13,574 nucleotides of DNA, taken from positions 1 through 13,574 of the forward strand of contig JAJUIM010000023.1 of NCBI GenBank assembly GCA_029267645.1, given 5' to 3'. Numbering within the stretch: the stretch's first letter is position 1; every line of letters starts with the position of its first letter. A program made the position numbers and the translations under genes. The notes under the pieces were generated by a model. The model was not told the origin of the DNA. It worked only from the letters and a program-made list of their open reading frames with translations, and searched no databases. Below are positions 1-8,319 of the stretch, one piece after another. The DNA comes from Microbacterium sp. GTDB lineage: Bacteria > Actinomycetota > Actinomycetes > Actinomycetales > Microbacteriaceae.

Positions 1-19
1 CGAGAGTGGGTGAGGCGCA

Positions 20-38
20 GCCCGCGCGCGTTGCGGGC
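20..38. terminator. Possible hairpin near left edge
   Basis: GCCCGC (20-25) and GCGGGC (33-38) form a 6-bp stem with a 7-nt loop. In one plus-strand frame a TGA lies at 11-13, so this could be the terminator of a gene that ends just inside the window. Only four codons of that frame are visible, so the gene cannot be identified. There is no T-run. The rest of 39-145 shows no gene I can support; CCCCGAGGGG at 111-120 is a very short hairpin that could serve the rhomboid gene's 3' end. Confidence 0.25.
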
Positions 39-145
39 ATGCGTGATGAGGGGATGCCGTTCAGGCTCCCTGGCCCGCCGACGCAGAGCGCGTCGACAGC
101 CTCCTCACTGCCCCGAGGGGCGATCGTCGATCCATGCGCCCCATG

Positions 146-739
146 CTAACGCCGGGGCCTGAACGCGACCGCCGCGACCCCTCCGCCGATCGCGCCGAAC
201 AGGTGCGCCTGCCAGGAGATGCCGGATCCCGCCGAGAAGATGCCCGCGAACATCGCGCCGCCGTACACGCCGGCGACGCCGATCGCGATGAGCGCATACA
301 GGATCCCGTGGCCGAGCGACGGCGCGACGAACGCGCGCACGAGCAGGTACCCGAAGTAGCCGAACACGAGCCCCGACGCGCCGACCGTGAGCGTGCCGGG
401 TGAGTTCACGAACCACGTGCCGAGCCCCGCGACGACGGCGACGACGGCCGTCACGCCCCAGAACCGGCGCGCGCCGTCGAGCGCCACGAGGATCCCGAGC
501 AGCGCGAAGGGCGCGGAGTTGGCGAGCAGGTGGCCCCAGCCCGAGTGCAGCAGGGGCGAGAGGATGACGCCGTCGAGCCCGCGCAGGCGCCACGACTCGA
601 TCGCGAGGACGCCGTTCCAGGAGCCGGGCGTGATCGCGTCGGCGAGCTGGATCGCCCACATGACGCCGAGCAGGAGGATCGGGTGCAGCGCGCGACTGAA
701 GAGGCTCTCGCGCTGCTGCGGGGCGGGCTGCGTGCTCAT
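146..739 (-). CDS. Rhomboid family intramembrane serine protease
   Basis: 197 aa. Rhomboids are membrane-embedded Ser-His proteases that cut transmembrane substrates within the lipid bilayer. Seen here: a hydrophobic first helix (about 18-33), the HSGWGHLLANS segment (65-75) typical of the L1 loop and second core helix (H70, N74), the catalytic GASG motif at 120-123 with nucleophile Ser122, and the catalytic His179 in the last helix (AHLFGAIGG, 178-186). There are about six hydrophobic segments and no extra domain, so this is the minimal six-helix bacterial form. The substrate is unknown. The ATG at 739 has no SD; GAGACT (746-751) sits exactly 6 nt upstream, a geometry shared with other genes here, so the transcript may be leaderless. 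It is on the same strand as aceB but separated from it by a strong hairpin, so it is probably its own unit. Confidence 0.9.
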   Translation of the reverse strand: MSTQPAPQQRESLFSRALHPILLLGVMWAIQLADAITPGSWNGVLAIESWRLRGLDGVILSPLLHSGWGHLLANSAPFALLGILVALDGARRFWGVTAVVAVVAGLGTWFVNSPGTLTVGASGLVFGYFGYLLVRAFVAPSLGHGILYALIAIGVAGVYGGAMFAGIFSAGSGISWQAHLFGAIGGGVAAVAFRPRR

Positions 740-745
740 GATCCC

Positions 746-751
746 AGTCTC
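746..751 (-). promoter_or_regulatory. Possible -10 hexamer of the rhomboid gene
   Basis: On the minus strand GAGACT lies 6 nt before the ATG. It matches only the key A2 and T6 positions of TANNNT. It is listed because the same spacing recurs at several other genes in this window; taken alone it is weak, and no -35 box is recognisable. Confidence 0.3.
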
Positions 752-771
752 GCACCGCGGCGCCCGCGCGC

Positions 772-818
772 AGCGAAGAGGAGCGGACCCCGCGCGGGGC
801 CCGCTCCTCTGCTTCGCT
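772..818 (-). terminator. Terminator hairpin after aceB
   Basis: The hairpin begins 7 nt past the aceB stop. AGAGGAGCGG (777-786) pairs perfectly with CCGCTCCTCT (801-810). The inner CCCC/GGGG (788-791, 796-799) can extend it, and the outer AGCGA/TCGCT (772-776, 814-818) can extend it beyond a 3-nt bulge. There is no U-tract, which is common for actinobacterial terminators. It separates the aceA-aceB operon from the rhomboid gene. Confidence 0.75.
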
Positions 819-824
819 CGGCGC

Positions 825-2477
825 TCAGGCGCGCTCGACGAGGTGCTCGGCGTACGCCTTCGTCGTCAGGAACGGCGCGAACCGCGGCGCGAGCGCGACG
901 TCGCGGAAGACCGCGGCGGCCTCGTCGAAGCGGTCGCCGGCCGCGCGCTCGACCGACGCGACGACGTCGCCGACGAGGCCCGAGACAAGCTCGTGCGTGA
1001 TCGGCGTGCCCTCCTCGGTCTCACGGTCCTGGCGGATCCACTGCCAGATCTGCGAGCGGGCGATCTCGGCCGTCGCGGCGTCCTCCATGAGCCCGCCGAT
1101 CGCGACGGCGCCCTGGCCGCGCAGCCACGCTTCGATGTAGCGGATCGCGACCTCGACGTTGCCGCGCACGCCCTCGTCGGTGATGCCGCGGCCGATGCGC
1201 AGGTCGAGCAGGTGGCGCTCGCGCACGTCGACGTCGTCGCGGCGGCGGTCGAGCTGGTGCGGGCGGTCGCCCAGCACGGCGTCGAACTCGGCCCGTGCGA
1301 CCGGGATGAGGTCGGGGTGCGCGACCCACGTGCCGTCGAAGCCGTCGCCCGCCTCGCGCTGCTTGTCGGCCGCGACCTTCGCGAACGCGTTGGCGTTGGC
1401 CTCGGCGTCGTTCCGCGAGGGGATGAAGGCGCTCATGCCGCCGATCGCGTGCGCCCCGCGCTTGTGGCACGTCTTCACGAGCAGCTCGGTGTAGGCCCGC
1501 ATGAAGCCGACCGTCATGGTCACCTCGTTGCGATCGGGCAGGACGAACCGCGAACCGCGGCCGCGGTAGGTCTTGATGATCGAGAAGATGTAGTCCCACC
1601 GCCCCGCGTTGAGCCCCGCGCAGTGGTCGCGCAGCTCGTAGAGGATCTCCTCCATCTGGAACGCCGCGGGCAGCGTCTCGATCAGCACGGTCGCGCGGAT
1701 CGTGCCGTGCGGCAGGTCGAGGAACTGCTCGGTGAACGCGAACACCTGGTCCCAGAGCCGGGCCTCCTCGGCCTGCTCGATCTTCGGCAGGTAGAAGTAC
1801 GGCCCGCGGCCGCGCCGCACGAGCTCGTGCGCGTTGTGGAAGGCGTAGAGGCCGAAGTCGACGAGCGACGCCGAGGTCGCCATCGTGCGCCCGTGCCGGT
1901 CGGTGAACTCGAGGTGGTGCTCCTCGAGGTGCCAGCCGCGGGGCCGCATGACGATCGTCGGCGGCGCCTCGTTCGTCACGGTGTAGCGGCGGCCGTTCGG
2001 CGCCGTGTGGTCGAGCTGGCCGCGGATCGCGTCGAAGAGCGACAGCTGGCCGCCGATGACGTTGCGCCACGTGGGGCTCGTCGCGTCCTCGAGGTCTGCG
2101 AGCCACACCTTCGCGTCCGAGTTCAGCGCGTTCGCCGTCATGCGCGGATCCGCGGGGCCCGTGATCTCGACCCGGCGGTCCTCGAGGCCCGGGCCGGCGC
2201 CCGCGACGCGCCAGTCGCGGCGCTCGCGGATCCGCCTGGTGTCCTCGCGGAACCGCGGGTCGTGTCCGTTGCCGATCTCGTAGCCGTGCCGCAGGCGCGC
2301 CGCGAGGCGGTCGTAGCGCGGGCCCGCGAACAGTTCGTGCAGCTGCGCGAGGAAGGCGAGGGCCTCGGGCGTGAGGATCTGCTCGAAGCGCTCGTGCATC
2401 GGCCCGGTGATGTCGATGCCGGGGTAGGTGCGCTCGGGCGGGGTCGTCGTGGGCGTGGGGGAGTCGATGAGCGTCAT
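825..2477 (-). CDS. aceB: Malate synthase A
   Basis: 550 aa, close to the usual length of about 530 for the A isoform. It condenses glyoxylate with acetyl-CoA to malate and CoA, the second step of the glyoxylate shunt, in the cytosol. The malate synthase signature RDHCAGLNAGRWDYIF is at 283-298 and fits the family pattern throughout. By family alignment from memory, Arg180 in MRPRGWHL (177-183) is the catalytic arginine, Glu267 and Asp295 bind Mg2+, and Asp466 in LMEDAATAEI (463-472) is the general base. GGMSAFIP at 346-353 is another conserved block. The ATG at 2477 was chosen because AGGAG (2484-2488) lies 6 nt upstream; longer open frames only run back through aceA out of phase. It follows aceA by 26 nt, so the two are co-transcribed. 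All key residues are intact. Confidence 0.97.
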   Translation of the reverse strand: MTLIDSPTPTTTPPERTYPGIDITGPMHERFEQILTPEALAFLAQLHELFAGPRYDRLAARLRHGYEIGNGHDPRFREDTRRIRERRDWRVAGAGPGLEDRRVEITGPADPRMTANALNSDAKVWLADLEDATSPTWRNVIGGQLSLFDAIRGQLDHTAPNGRRYTVTNEAPPTIVMRPRGWHLEEHHLEFTDRHGRTMATSASLVDFGLYAFHNAHELVRRGRGPYFYLPKIEQAEEARLWDQVFAFTEQFLDLPHGTIRATVLIETLPAAFQMEEILYELRDHCAGLNAGRWDYIFSIIKTYRGRGSRFVLPDRNEVTMTVGFMRAYTELLVKTCHKRGAHAIGGMSAFIPSRNDAEANANAFAKVAADKQREAGDGFDGTWVAHPDLIPVARAEFDAVLGDRPHQLDRRRDDVDVRERHLLDLRIGRGITDEGVRGNVEVAIRYIEAWLRGQGAVAIGGLMEDAATAEIARSQIWQWIRQDRETEEGTPITHELVSGLVGDVVASVERAAGDRFDEAAAVFRDVALAPRFAPFLTTKAYAEHLVERA

Positions 2478-2503
2478 GGGAGTCTCCTGACGTGAGGGAA
2501 GGA

Positions 2504-3802
<1,299 letters not shown>

Positions 3803-3894
3803 CGTCGATCTCCTCCGTGTGTGCGGCGGTGCCGTGTGTGCTGGTGAAACCACGATGTGTGAAGAACAAGCCCTGCGATCGACATTTCTCGGCA

Positions 3895-3912
3895 GAACTT
3901 TCCGCGAAGTTC
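3895..3912. promoter_or_regulatory. Putative RamB operator between aceA and ramB
   Basis: Perfect inverted repeat GAACTT (3895-3900), 6-nt spacer, AAGTTC (3907-3912), in the 142-nt divergent gap. The published C. glutamicum RamB site is (A/G)AACTTTGCAAA; the left half here reads AGAACTTT, matching its core. The right arm reaches the position expected for the -35 box of the regulator gene (about 3910-3915), so binding there would fit autorepression. It lies about 93 nt upstream of the aceA start, so control of aceA is also possible. The repeat is seen; its function is inferred from its position and motif. Confidence 0.6.
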
Positions 3913-3932
3913 CGTGTTTCGGATCAATGTGG

Positions 3933-3938
3933 CAGGAT
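3933..3938 (+). promoter_or_regulatory. -10 hexamer of the ramB-like gene
   Basis: CAGGAT lies exactly 6 nt before the ATG at 3945. This places the expected transcription start at or beside the start codon, as in leaderless mRNAs. AGGA (3934-3937) inside it could alternatively act as a weak SD 7 nt from the ATG. The same CAGGAT-N6-start arrangement occurs before the transporter gene at 6982. Confidence 0.5.
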
Positions 3939-3944
3939 CTCGCC

Positions 3945-5396
3945 ATGGACGCACGGGAAGAGCCCCTCGACGACCGCGCCGACGCCATCGCGGTGGGCAG
4001 GCGGATCCGCGCGCTGCGCACGAGGCGCGGCATGCGGCTCTCGGAGCTGGCGGATCGCGTCGGCCGCGCGCCGAGCCAGCTGTCGATGATCGAGAACGGC
4101 CACCGCGAGCCGCGCCTGTCGATGCTGCGGGCGATCGCGCGAGCGCTCGACGTCTCGCCCGATGAGCTGCTCGAGGGGGAGGAGCTCGACCCGCGCAGCG
4201 CCCTCGAGGTCGCGCTCGAACGCGAGATGCGCTCGCCGCGGTTCCGCGAGCTCGGCATCGAGCCGTTCCGCATCCCCAAGGGCATGCCCGACGAGGCGCT
4301 CGCCGCGATCCTGCGCCTCACGGGCGAGATCGACCGGCTGCGCGACGAGCGGCAGGCGACGCCCGAGGAAGCGCGCCGGGCGAACCTCGAGTTGCGGCAC
4401 CTCATGCGCGCCCAGGACAACTACTTCCCCGAGCTCGAGCAGACGGCGCGCGAGGTGCTCGACGCGATCGACCACCCGGGCGGCCCGCTCACGCAGCGCG
4501 CGGCGGGCGAGATCGCGGCGCACTTCGGCGTGCGGCTGCACCACGTGCCCGACCTGCCGCAGTCGACCCGCAGCGTGCTCGACCTGCGCAACGGCCGGCT
4601 CTACCTGCCGAACGCGGCGTCGTCGGATCCGCGCGGCCCCATGCTGCAGGCGCTCGCGAGCCGCATGCTCGACCACTCCGAACCAACGTCGTACGCCGAG
4701 TTCCTGCGGCAGCGCGTCGAGCAGAACTACCTCGCGGGCGCGCTGCTCGTGCCCGAGGCCCGCGCCGTCGACATGCTGCGCGACGCGAAGGAGCGCCGCG
4801 CGATCTCCATCGAGGATCTCCGCGACGCGTACTCGGTGTCGTACGAGCAGGCGGCGCACCGGTTCACGAACCTCGCGACGCGGCACCTCGGCATCCGCGT
4901 GCACTTCCTCAAGGTGCACGAGTCGGGCACGATCACGAAGGCATACGAGAACGACGACGTGAACTTCCCGACCGACCGGCTCGGATCCATCGAAGGGCAG
5001 ATGTGCTGTCGTCGCTGGACGAGCCGGGTCGTGTTCGACGTCGACGACCGGTTCAACCCCTACTTCCAGTACACCGACACAGGCGGGGGCACCTTCTGGT
5101 GCACGGCGCGCGTCGAGCAGTCGAGCCAGGGCGCGCACTCCGTCAGCGTCGGCGTGCGCTTCGAGGACACGAAGTGGTTCGTCGGGCGCGACACCGCGAA
5201 CCGCGGGATCTCGCGCCACGCCGACGAGGTGTGCTGCCGGCGCCCGCCCGAGCACCTCTCCAACCGCTGGCGCGACGTCGCGTGGCCGAACGTCGCGACG
5301 CCGCGCACGCTCCTCGCGACGCTGCCGACGGGATCCTTCCCGGGCGTCGACGCGACCGACGTGTACGAGTTCCTCGAGCACCACTCGCCCGAGTGA
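3945..5396 (+). CDS. ramB: RamB/ScfR-type XRE-family regulator of acetate metabolism
   Basis: 483 aa, near the size of RamB of C. glutamicum and Rv0465c of M. tuberculosis. An XRE helix-turn-helix lies at about 16-75 ([21 protein letters not shown] region). A central segment (about 185-290) resembles an ImmA/IrrE peptidase-like domain, but no HExxH zinc motif is present at the expected place ([11 protein letters not shown], 234-244), as is usual for this regulator group. The C-terminal short-chain fatty acyl regulator domain (about 300-480) has Cys354-Cys355, Cys386 and Cys430-Cys431. In C. glutamicum RamB represses aceA, aceB and acetate-activation genes on glucose; in M. tuberculosis it controls icl1, which is encoded close by. 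Divergence from aceA and the shared operator-like repeat support the same role here. The ATG at 3945 was chosen over upstream in-frame starts, which run into the aceA promoter region. The cysteine-rich end may bind metal or sense redox; that is inference. Confidence 0.9.
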   Translation: MDAREEPLDDRADAIAVGRRIRALRTRRGMRLSELADRVGRAPSQLSMIENGHREPRLSMLRAIARALDVSPDELLEGEELDPRSALEVALEREMRSPRFRELGIEPFRIPKGMPDEALAAILRLTGEIDRLRDERQATPEEARRANLELRHLMRAQDNYFPELEQTAREVLDAIDHPGGPLTQRAAGEIAAHFGVRLHHVPDLPQSTRSVLDLRNGRLYLPNAASSDPRGPMLQALASRMLDHSEPTSYAEFLRQRVEQNYLAGALLVPEARAVDMLRDAKERRAISIEDLRDAYSVSYEQAAHRFTNLATRHLGIRVHFLKVHESGTITKAYENDDVNFPTDRLGSIEGQMCCRRWTSRVVFDVDDRFNPYFQYTDTGGGTFWCTARVEQSSQGAHSVSVGVRFEDTKWFVGRDTANRGISRHADEVCCRRPPEHLSNRWRDVAWPNVATPRTLLATLPTGSFPGVDATDVYEFLEHHSPE

Positions 5397-5482
5397 AGCG
5401 GATCCGCCGTCCCTGGCCCGCGCGCCGATCCGCGGCGATAGCGTGGAGGAACCTGCTCGCAGACACGGAAAGGCGGCACGCG

Positions 5483-6127
5483 ATGTCTCGCGTTCTCATC
5501 ATCGGCGGCCACGGCAAGGTCGCTCTCCGGCTCGCACCGATCCTCGCCCAGCGCGGCGACGAGGTGACGAGTGTGTTCCGCAACCCCGACCACGAGGACG
5601 AGGTCGCCGCGACCGGCGCGACGACCGTCGTCGCCGACGTCCAGAGCCTCGACACCGACGCGCTCGCCGACCTGTTCCGCGGCCAGGACGCGATCGTCTG
5701 GTCGGCCGGCGCGGGCGGCGGATCCCCCGAGCGCACGTACGCGGTCGACCGCGACGCCGCGATCCGCTCGATGGACGCCGCCGCGAAGGCCGGCGTCAAG
5801 CGGTATGTCATGGTGTCGTACCTGCAGGCGAGCCGCGACCACGGCGTGCCCGAGGACAACTCGTTCTTCGCGTACGCCGAGTCGAAGGCGATCGCCGACG
5901 AGTACCTGCGAGGCACCGACCTCGACTGGACGATCCTCGGCCCCGGTCCGCTCACGCTCGACGAGCCGACCGGACTGATCAGCGTGACGGATCCCGGCGA
6001 CGGCCGCGTGACGCGCGCCGACGTGGCGGCGGTCGCGGCCGCGGTGCTCGAGGATCCCTCGACGATCGGCCGAAAGATCGACTTCGGCAACGGGGACACC
6101 CCGATCGCGGAGGCGATCGCGGGCTAG
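5483..6127 (+). CDS. NAD(P)-binding atypical SDR (NmrA-like)
   Basis: 214 aa. The Rossmann fold opens with VLIIGGHGKVA (4-14), and its glycine-rich loop is placed as in NAD(P)H-binding PF13460-type proteins. VVADVQS (49-55) is the strand-4 region, WSAGAGGG (73-80) follows the cofactor-binding strand, and YAESK (131-135) is the YxxxK pair of extended/atypical SDRs. Such proteins are small cytosolic reductases, isomerases or NAD(P)H sensors; the substrate cannot be read from the sequence. The ATG at 5483 has GGAAAGG (5467-5473), 9 nt upstream. It follows ramB by 86 nt with no clear terminator between, and precedes the nicotinamidase by 32 nt. A pyridine-nucleotide theme shared with that neighbour is suggestive only. 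Confidence 0.85.
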   Translation: MSRVLIIGGHGKVALRLAPILAQRGDEVTSVFRNPDHEDEVAATGATTVVADVQSLDTDALADLFRGQDAIVWSAGAGGGSPERTYAVDRDAAIRSMDAAAKAGVKRYVMVSYLQASRDHGVPEDNSFFAYAESKAIADEYLRGTDLDWTILGPGPLTLDEPTGLISVTDPGDGRVTRADVAAVAAAVLEDPSTIGRKIDFGNGDTPIAEAIAG

Positions 6128-6147
6128 AGTCGGCGGCGGTGCCCGCC

Positions 6148-6153
6148 TATGCT
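6148..6153 (+). promoter_or_regulatory. -10 hexamer of the nicotinamidase gene
   Basis: TATGCT fits TANNNT and ends 6 nt before the ATG at 6160. There is no SD before that ATG. It therefore looks like a promoter for a leaderless transcript inside the gap after the SDR gene. Confidence 0.55.
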
Positions 6154-6159
6154 CGTGGC

Positions 6160-6741
6160 ATGGGACGGGCACTGCTGATCGTCGACGTGCAGAACGACTT
6201 CACGGAGGACGGCGCGCTCGCCGTGAAGGGCGGTGACGCCGTCGCGATCGGCGTGACGCGCTACCTCGCGGAGCACGCGCGCGACTACGACGCGATCGTC
6301 GCCTCGCGCGACTGGCACGACGCAGAGGGCGACAACGGCGGACACTTCGCCGAGGATCCCGACTTCGTCGACAGCTGGCCCGTGCACTGCGTCGCGAACA
6401 CGCCCGGATCCGAGTATGACCCGTGGTTCGACGCCGCGAGCGTGACGCACCACGTGAAGAAGGGGCAGGGGATCCCCGCCTATTCGATGTTCGAGGGCGC
6501 GACCGACGCGGGCGAGTCGGTCGACGACGTGCTCGCGGGCGCCGACATCGACGCGGTCGACGTCGTCGGCCTCGCGACGGATCACTGCGTGCTCGCCACC
6601 TCGCGCGACGCCCTGTCGCGCGGGCTCTCGGTGCGGATCCTCACCGACCTCGTCGCGGGCGTCGCGCCCGACGCGAGCGCCGCGGCCCTCGAGGAGCTGC
6701 AGGCATCGGGGGCAGCGCTCGCGACCGGCGACGCCCGCTGA
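6160..6741 (+). CDS. pncA: Nicotinamidase (isochorismatase fold)
   Basis: 193 aa. It hydrolyses nicotinamide to nicotinate and ammonia in the NAD salvage pathway; in mycobacteria the same enzyme activates pyrazinamide. The catalytic triad is visible: Asp9 in VDVQNDF (8-14), Lys101 in HHVKKGQG (97-104) and nucleophile Cys143 in GLATDHCVLAT (137-147). The metal ligands are Asp51 and His53 in RDWH (50-53) and His76 in WPVHC (73-77). This set separates nicotinamidases from other isochorismatase-fold hydrolases. The ATG at 6160 is preferred because TATGCT lies 6 nt upstream; an in-frame GTG at 6139 would add seven residues and also lacks an SD. It is followed directly by tRNA-Lys, which has its own -10. 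Confidence 0.93.
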   Translation: MGRALLIVDVQNDFTEDGALAVKGGDAVAIGVTRYLAEHARDYDAIVASRDWHDAEGDNGGHFAEDPDFVDSWPVHCVANTPGSEYDPWFDAASVTHHVKKGQGIPAYSMFEGATDAGESVDDVLAGADIDAVDVVGLATDHCVLATSRDALSRGLSVRILTDLVAGVAPDASAAALEELQASGAALATGDAR

Positions 6742-6764
6742 CAGGCCGCACCCCACCGGTCCCG

Positions 6765-6770
6765 TAAACT
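6765..6770 (+). promoter_or_regulatory. -10 hexamer of tRNA-Lys
   Basis: TAAACT, a good TANNNT match, ends 7 nt before the first base of the tRNA. Transcription would start at or almost at the mature 5' end. A CTGACA (6738-6743) overlapping the pncA stop resembles a -35, but its 21-nt spacer is long. Confidence 0.55.
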
Positions 6771-6777
6771 GTTCGGC

Positions 6778-6850
6778 GGGCCTATAGCTCAGTTGGCAGA
6801 GCATCGGACTTTTAATCCGCGGGTCGTGGGTTCGAGCCCCACTGGGCCCA
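6778..6850 (+). tRNA. tRNA-Lys(TTT)
   Basis: 73 nt with a full cloverleaf. The acceptor stem is GGGCCTA/TGGGCCC (one T-G wobble). The D stem is GCTC/GAGC, and the anticodon stem is TCGGA/TCCGC with its outermost pair mismatched (T-C). The anticodon loop CTTTTAA puts anticodon TTT at 6811-6813 (reads AAA/AAG). The variable loop is GGGTC, and the T arm is GTGGG-TTCGAGC-CCCAC. The discriminator is A at 6850. CCA is not encoded, as is common in actinobacteria. The following 131 nt (6851-6981) contain only short palindromes, such as GGGCGCAGCGCCC at 6948-6960, which could be a weak terminator. Confidence 0.97.
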
Positions 6851-6969
6851 CGACGTCTGGATGATGGTGTTCGCGGATCCGCGCGGCCGAAACGGGTGGC
6901 GGCTGATCGAACCGCGCCGGTGATGGAGCAGCGCGCTCGACCGTCGAGGGCGCAGCGCCCGCCGCCTGT

Positions 6970-6975
6970 CAGGAT
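6970..6975 (+). promoter_or_regulatory. -10 hexamer of the ACR3-like transporter gene
   Basis: CAGGAT followed by exactly 6 nt and a GTG start at 6982. The hexamer and spacing are identical to those before the ramB-like gene. No SD is present, so a leaderless transcript is likely. Confidence 0.5.
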
Positions 6976-6981
6976 GGATCC

Positions 6982-7953
6982 GTGACAGCGGGCGCCGAGT
7001 GGATGGAGCGGCGCCAGGTCGTGCTCGCCGTCGCCGCGCTCGTCGCTGGCGCCGTGATCGGGCTGCTGCTTCCCGGCGTCGCCCCCTTCGCGGAAGCCGC
7101 GACGACGCCTGTCCTCGCGCTGCTGCTGTACGTCACGTTCCTCGGCGTGCCCGTCGCGCGCATCGGGGCCGCGTTCCGGGATGGGCGGTTTCTCGCGGCG
7201 CTCCTCGTGCTGAACTTCTTCGTCGCCCCGGCCGTCGCGTTCGTCGTCTCTCGCCTCGTCGCCCACGACGACGCGCTGCTCGTCGGCGTGCTGTTCGTGC
7301 TGCTCACGCCGTGCGTTGACTACGTCATCGTGTTCGCGGGGCTCGCGGGCGGATCGCGGGATCGGCTCGTCAGCGCGACGCCGATTCTTCTCCTCGCGCA
7401 GATGGTCCTGCTGCCCGGCTACCTGCGGCTCTTCGCGGGGGAGGAGGTCGCCCAGGCCGTCGACCTGCGACCGTTCGTCGAGGCCTTCCTCATCCTCATC
7501 GTCCTCCCGCTCGCGGCAGCGGCGCTCACGCAGCTGGCGGCCTCGCGCACGCACTGGGGGCGGCGGGTCGCCGACGGGGCGGACTCGTCGATGGTGCCGC
7601 TCCTGATGCTCACGCTCGCGGTCGTCGTGGCATCGCAGGTGGCAGGGGTGGGCGAGCGGATCGCCCACATCGCGCCAGCGATCCCCGTCTTCATCGTCTT
7701 CGCCGCGGTGATGGCGGCTGCAGGGATCCTCGTCGGCCGGATGTCGCGGCTGGACGCGCCGGCGCGCCGGGCGCTCGCCTTCAGCGGGGTCACGCGCAAC
7801 TCGCTCGTCGTGCTGCCGCTCGTGCTCGCGCTGCCGCCGGCCTTCGACGTCGCGCCGCTCGTGGTCGTCACGCAGACGCTCGTCGAGCTCGGCGTCATGG
7901 TCGCGCTCGTGCGCCTCGTGCCGCGCCTGATGCCCGAGCGAGGCCCAGAGTAG
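6982..7953 (+). CDS. ACR3/bile acid:sodium symporter superfamily transporter
   Basis: 323 aa with about ten hydrophobic segments (roughly 13-32, 42-60, 71-90, 98-120, 129-150, 166-185, 203-222, 232-252, 266-285, 290-311). It is a cytoplasmic-membrane secondary transporter of the BART superfamily. LLTPCVDYVIVFAGLAGG (107-124) puts Cys111 where arsenite exporters of the ACR3 family have their essential cysteine, and Glu302 in TLVELGVM (299-306) matches their conserved late-helix glutamate. Arsenite efflux is therefore plausible. However, there is no arsR, arsC or other arsenic gene nearby, so a different organic or inorganic anion cannot be excluded. The GTG at 6982 is chosen on promoter geometry; an in-frame ATG at 7003 would also keep the first helix. 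It converges on the next gene with only 12 nt between stop codons. Confidence 0.8.
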   Translation: MTAGAEWMERRQVVLAVAALVAGAVIGLLLPGVAPFAEAATTPVLALLLYVTFLGVPVARIGAAFRDGRFLAALLVLNFFVAPAVAFVVSRLVAHDDALLVGVLFVLLTPCVDYVIVFAGLAGGSRDRLVSATPILLLAQMVLLPGYLRLFAGEEVAQAVDLRPFVEAFLILIVLPLAAAALTQLAASRTHWGRRVADGADSSMVPLLMLTLAVVVASQVAGVGERIAHIAPAIPVFIVFAAVMAAAGILVGRMSRLDAPARRALAFSGVTRNSLVVLPLVLALPPAFDVAPLVVVTQTLVELGVMVALVRLVPRLMPERGPE

Positions 7954-7965
7954 ACGGCCCGGGCG

Positions 7966-8220
7966 TCAGATCTGCCGGATGTTGAGGGCCTGCCAGCCCT
8001 CGGGCACGGCGGAGGCGAGATCTGCGCGGTTCTCGATCGTGATCTCGCGCAGCTCGACGCGACGCGCTCGGCCCGTGCCCTTCGAGGGGTGGATCGCGAC
8101 GAGCTCGAACCCGTCGGGGATCTTCGCCTCGAGCGAGGCCACCATCTCCTCGAGCGTGTCGGCCTCCGGGGCCTCGAAGTCGACGGTCTCGGTCGGGCGG
8201 ATCATGACGGCGTAGGGCAC
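7966..8220 (-). CDS. Small protein of unknown function
   Basis: 84 aa from the GTG at 8220 (79 aa from the internal ATG at 8205). I do not recognise the family. It is acidic in its N-terminal half (ETVDFEAPEADTLEE) with a basic stretch KGTGRARR in the middle, has no signal peptide or membrane segment, and looks like a compact alpha/beta protein. The GTG start is preferred because TAGGCT lies 7 nt upstream on this strand and neither start has an SD. G/C-rich third positions and this clean start support a real gene. It diverges from the SDR gene (100 nt between starts) and converges on the transporter. Confidence 0.65.
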   Translation of the reverse strand: MPYAVMIRPTETVDFEAPEADTLEEMVASLEAKIPDGFELVAIHPSKGTGRARRVELREITIENRADLASAVPEGWQALNIRQI

Positions 8221-8227
8221 GGGCCCG

Positions 8228-8233
8228 AGCCTA
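8228..8233 (-). promoter_or_regulatory. -10 hexamer of the small unknown gene
   Basis: On the minus strand TAGGCT (TANNNT) is followed by 7 nt and the GTG start at 8220. This fits a leaderless transcript and is the reason for choosing GTG over the downstream ATG. Confidence 0.5.
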
Positions 8234-8264
8234 TCCGACCGCCCTCGACCCTTGCCTGCCGGCA

Positions 8265-8270
8265 TAGTCT
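8265..8270 (+). promoter_or_regulatory. -10 hexamer of the SDR gene
   Basis: TAGTCT is a TANNNT match 49 nt before the ATG. Transcription would start near 8277 and give a leader of about 43 nt that includes the SD. No convincing -35 is visible. Confidence 0.4.
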
Positions 8271-8319
8271 GAAAGCGCTGCGCGGGCCGCGCGGCGGACC
8301 GAGGGAAGAGGAGACGCTC

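Noticed and set aside
234..255. ImmA/IrrE-like domain of the regulator as an active protease (coordinates are residues 234-255 of the ramB-like protein)
   Set aside because: The HExxH zinc motif is missing at the expected helix, so I treat the domain as a non-catalytic part of the RamB/ScfR fold.
387..2495. 702-codon open frame on the plus strand opposite aceB
   Set aside because: It lies antisense to a malate synthase with all signatures, and its translation is Arg/Val/Asp-rich low complexity typical of a high-GC shadow frame.
3803..4420. Extension of the aceA frame upstream to 4420
   Set aside because: The ATG at 3802 has a strong SD and matches the family N-terminus; the extension lies antisense to the ramB coding region and crosses the promoter.
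5443..6741. 432-codon frame joining the SDR region to nicotinamidase
   Set aside because: The first 239 codons are an Arg-rich shadow of the SDR gene in another frame; nicotinamidase begins at 6160 with its own -10.
6778..6850. tRNA-Lys as an integration site for a genomic island
   Set aside because: I find no second copy of the tRNA 3' end in the window, no integrase, and no change in composition after it.
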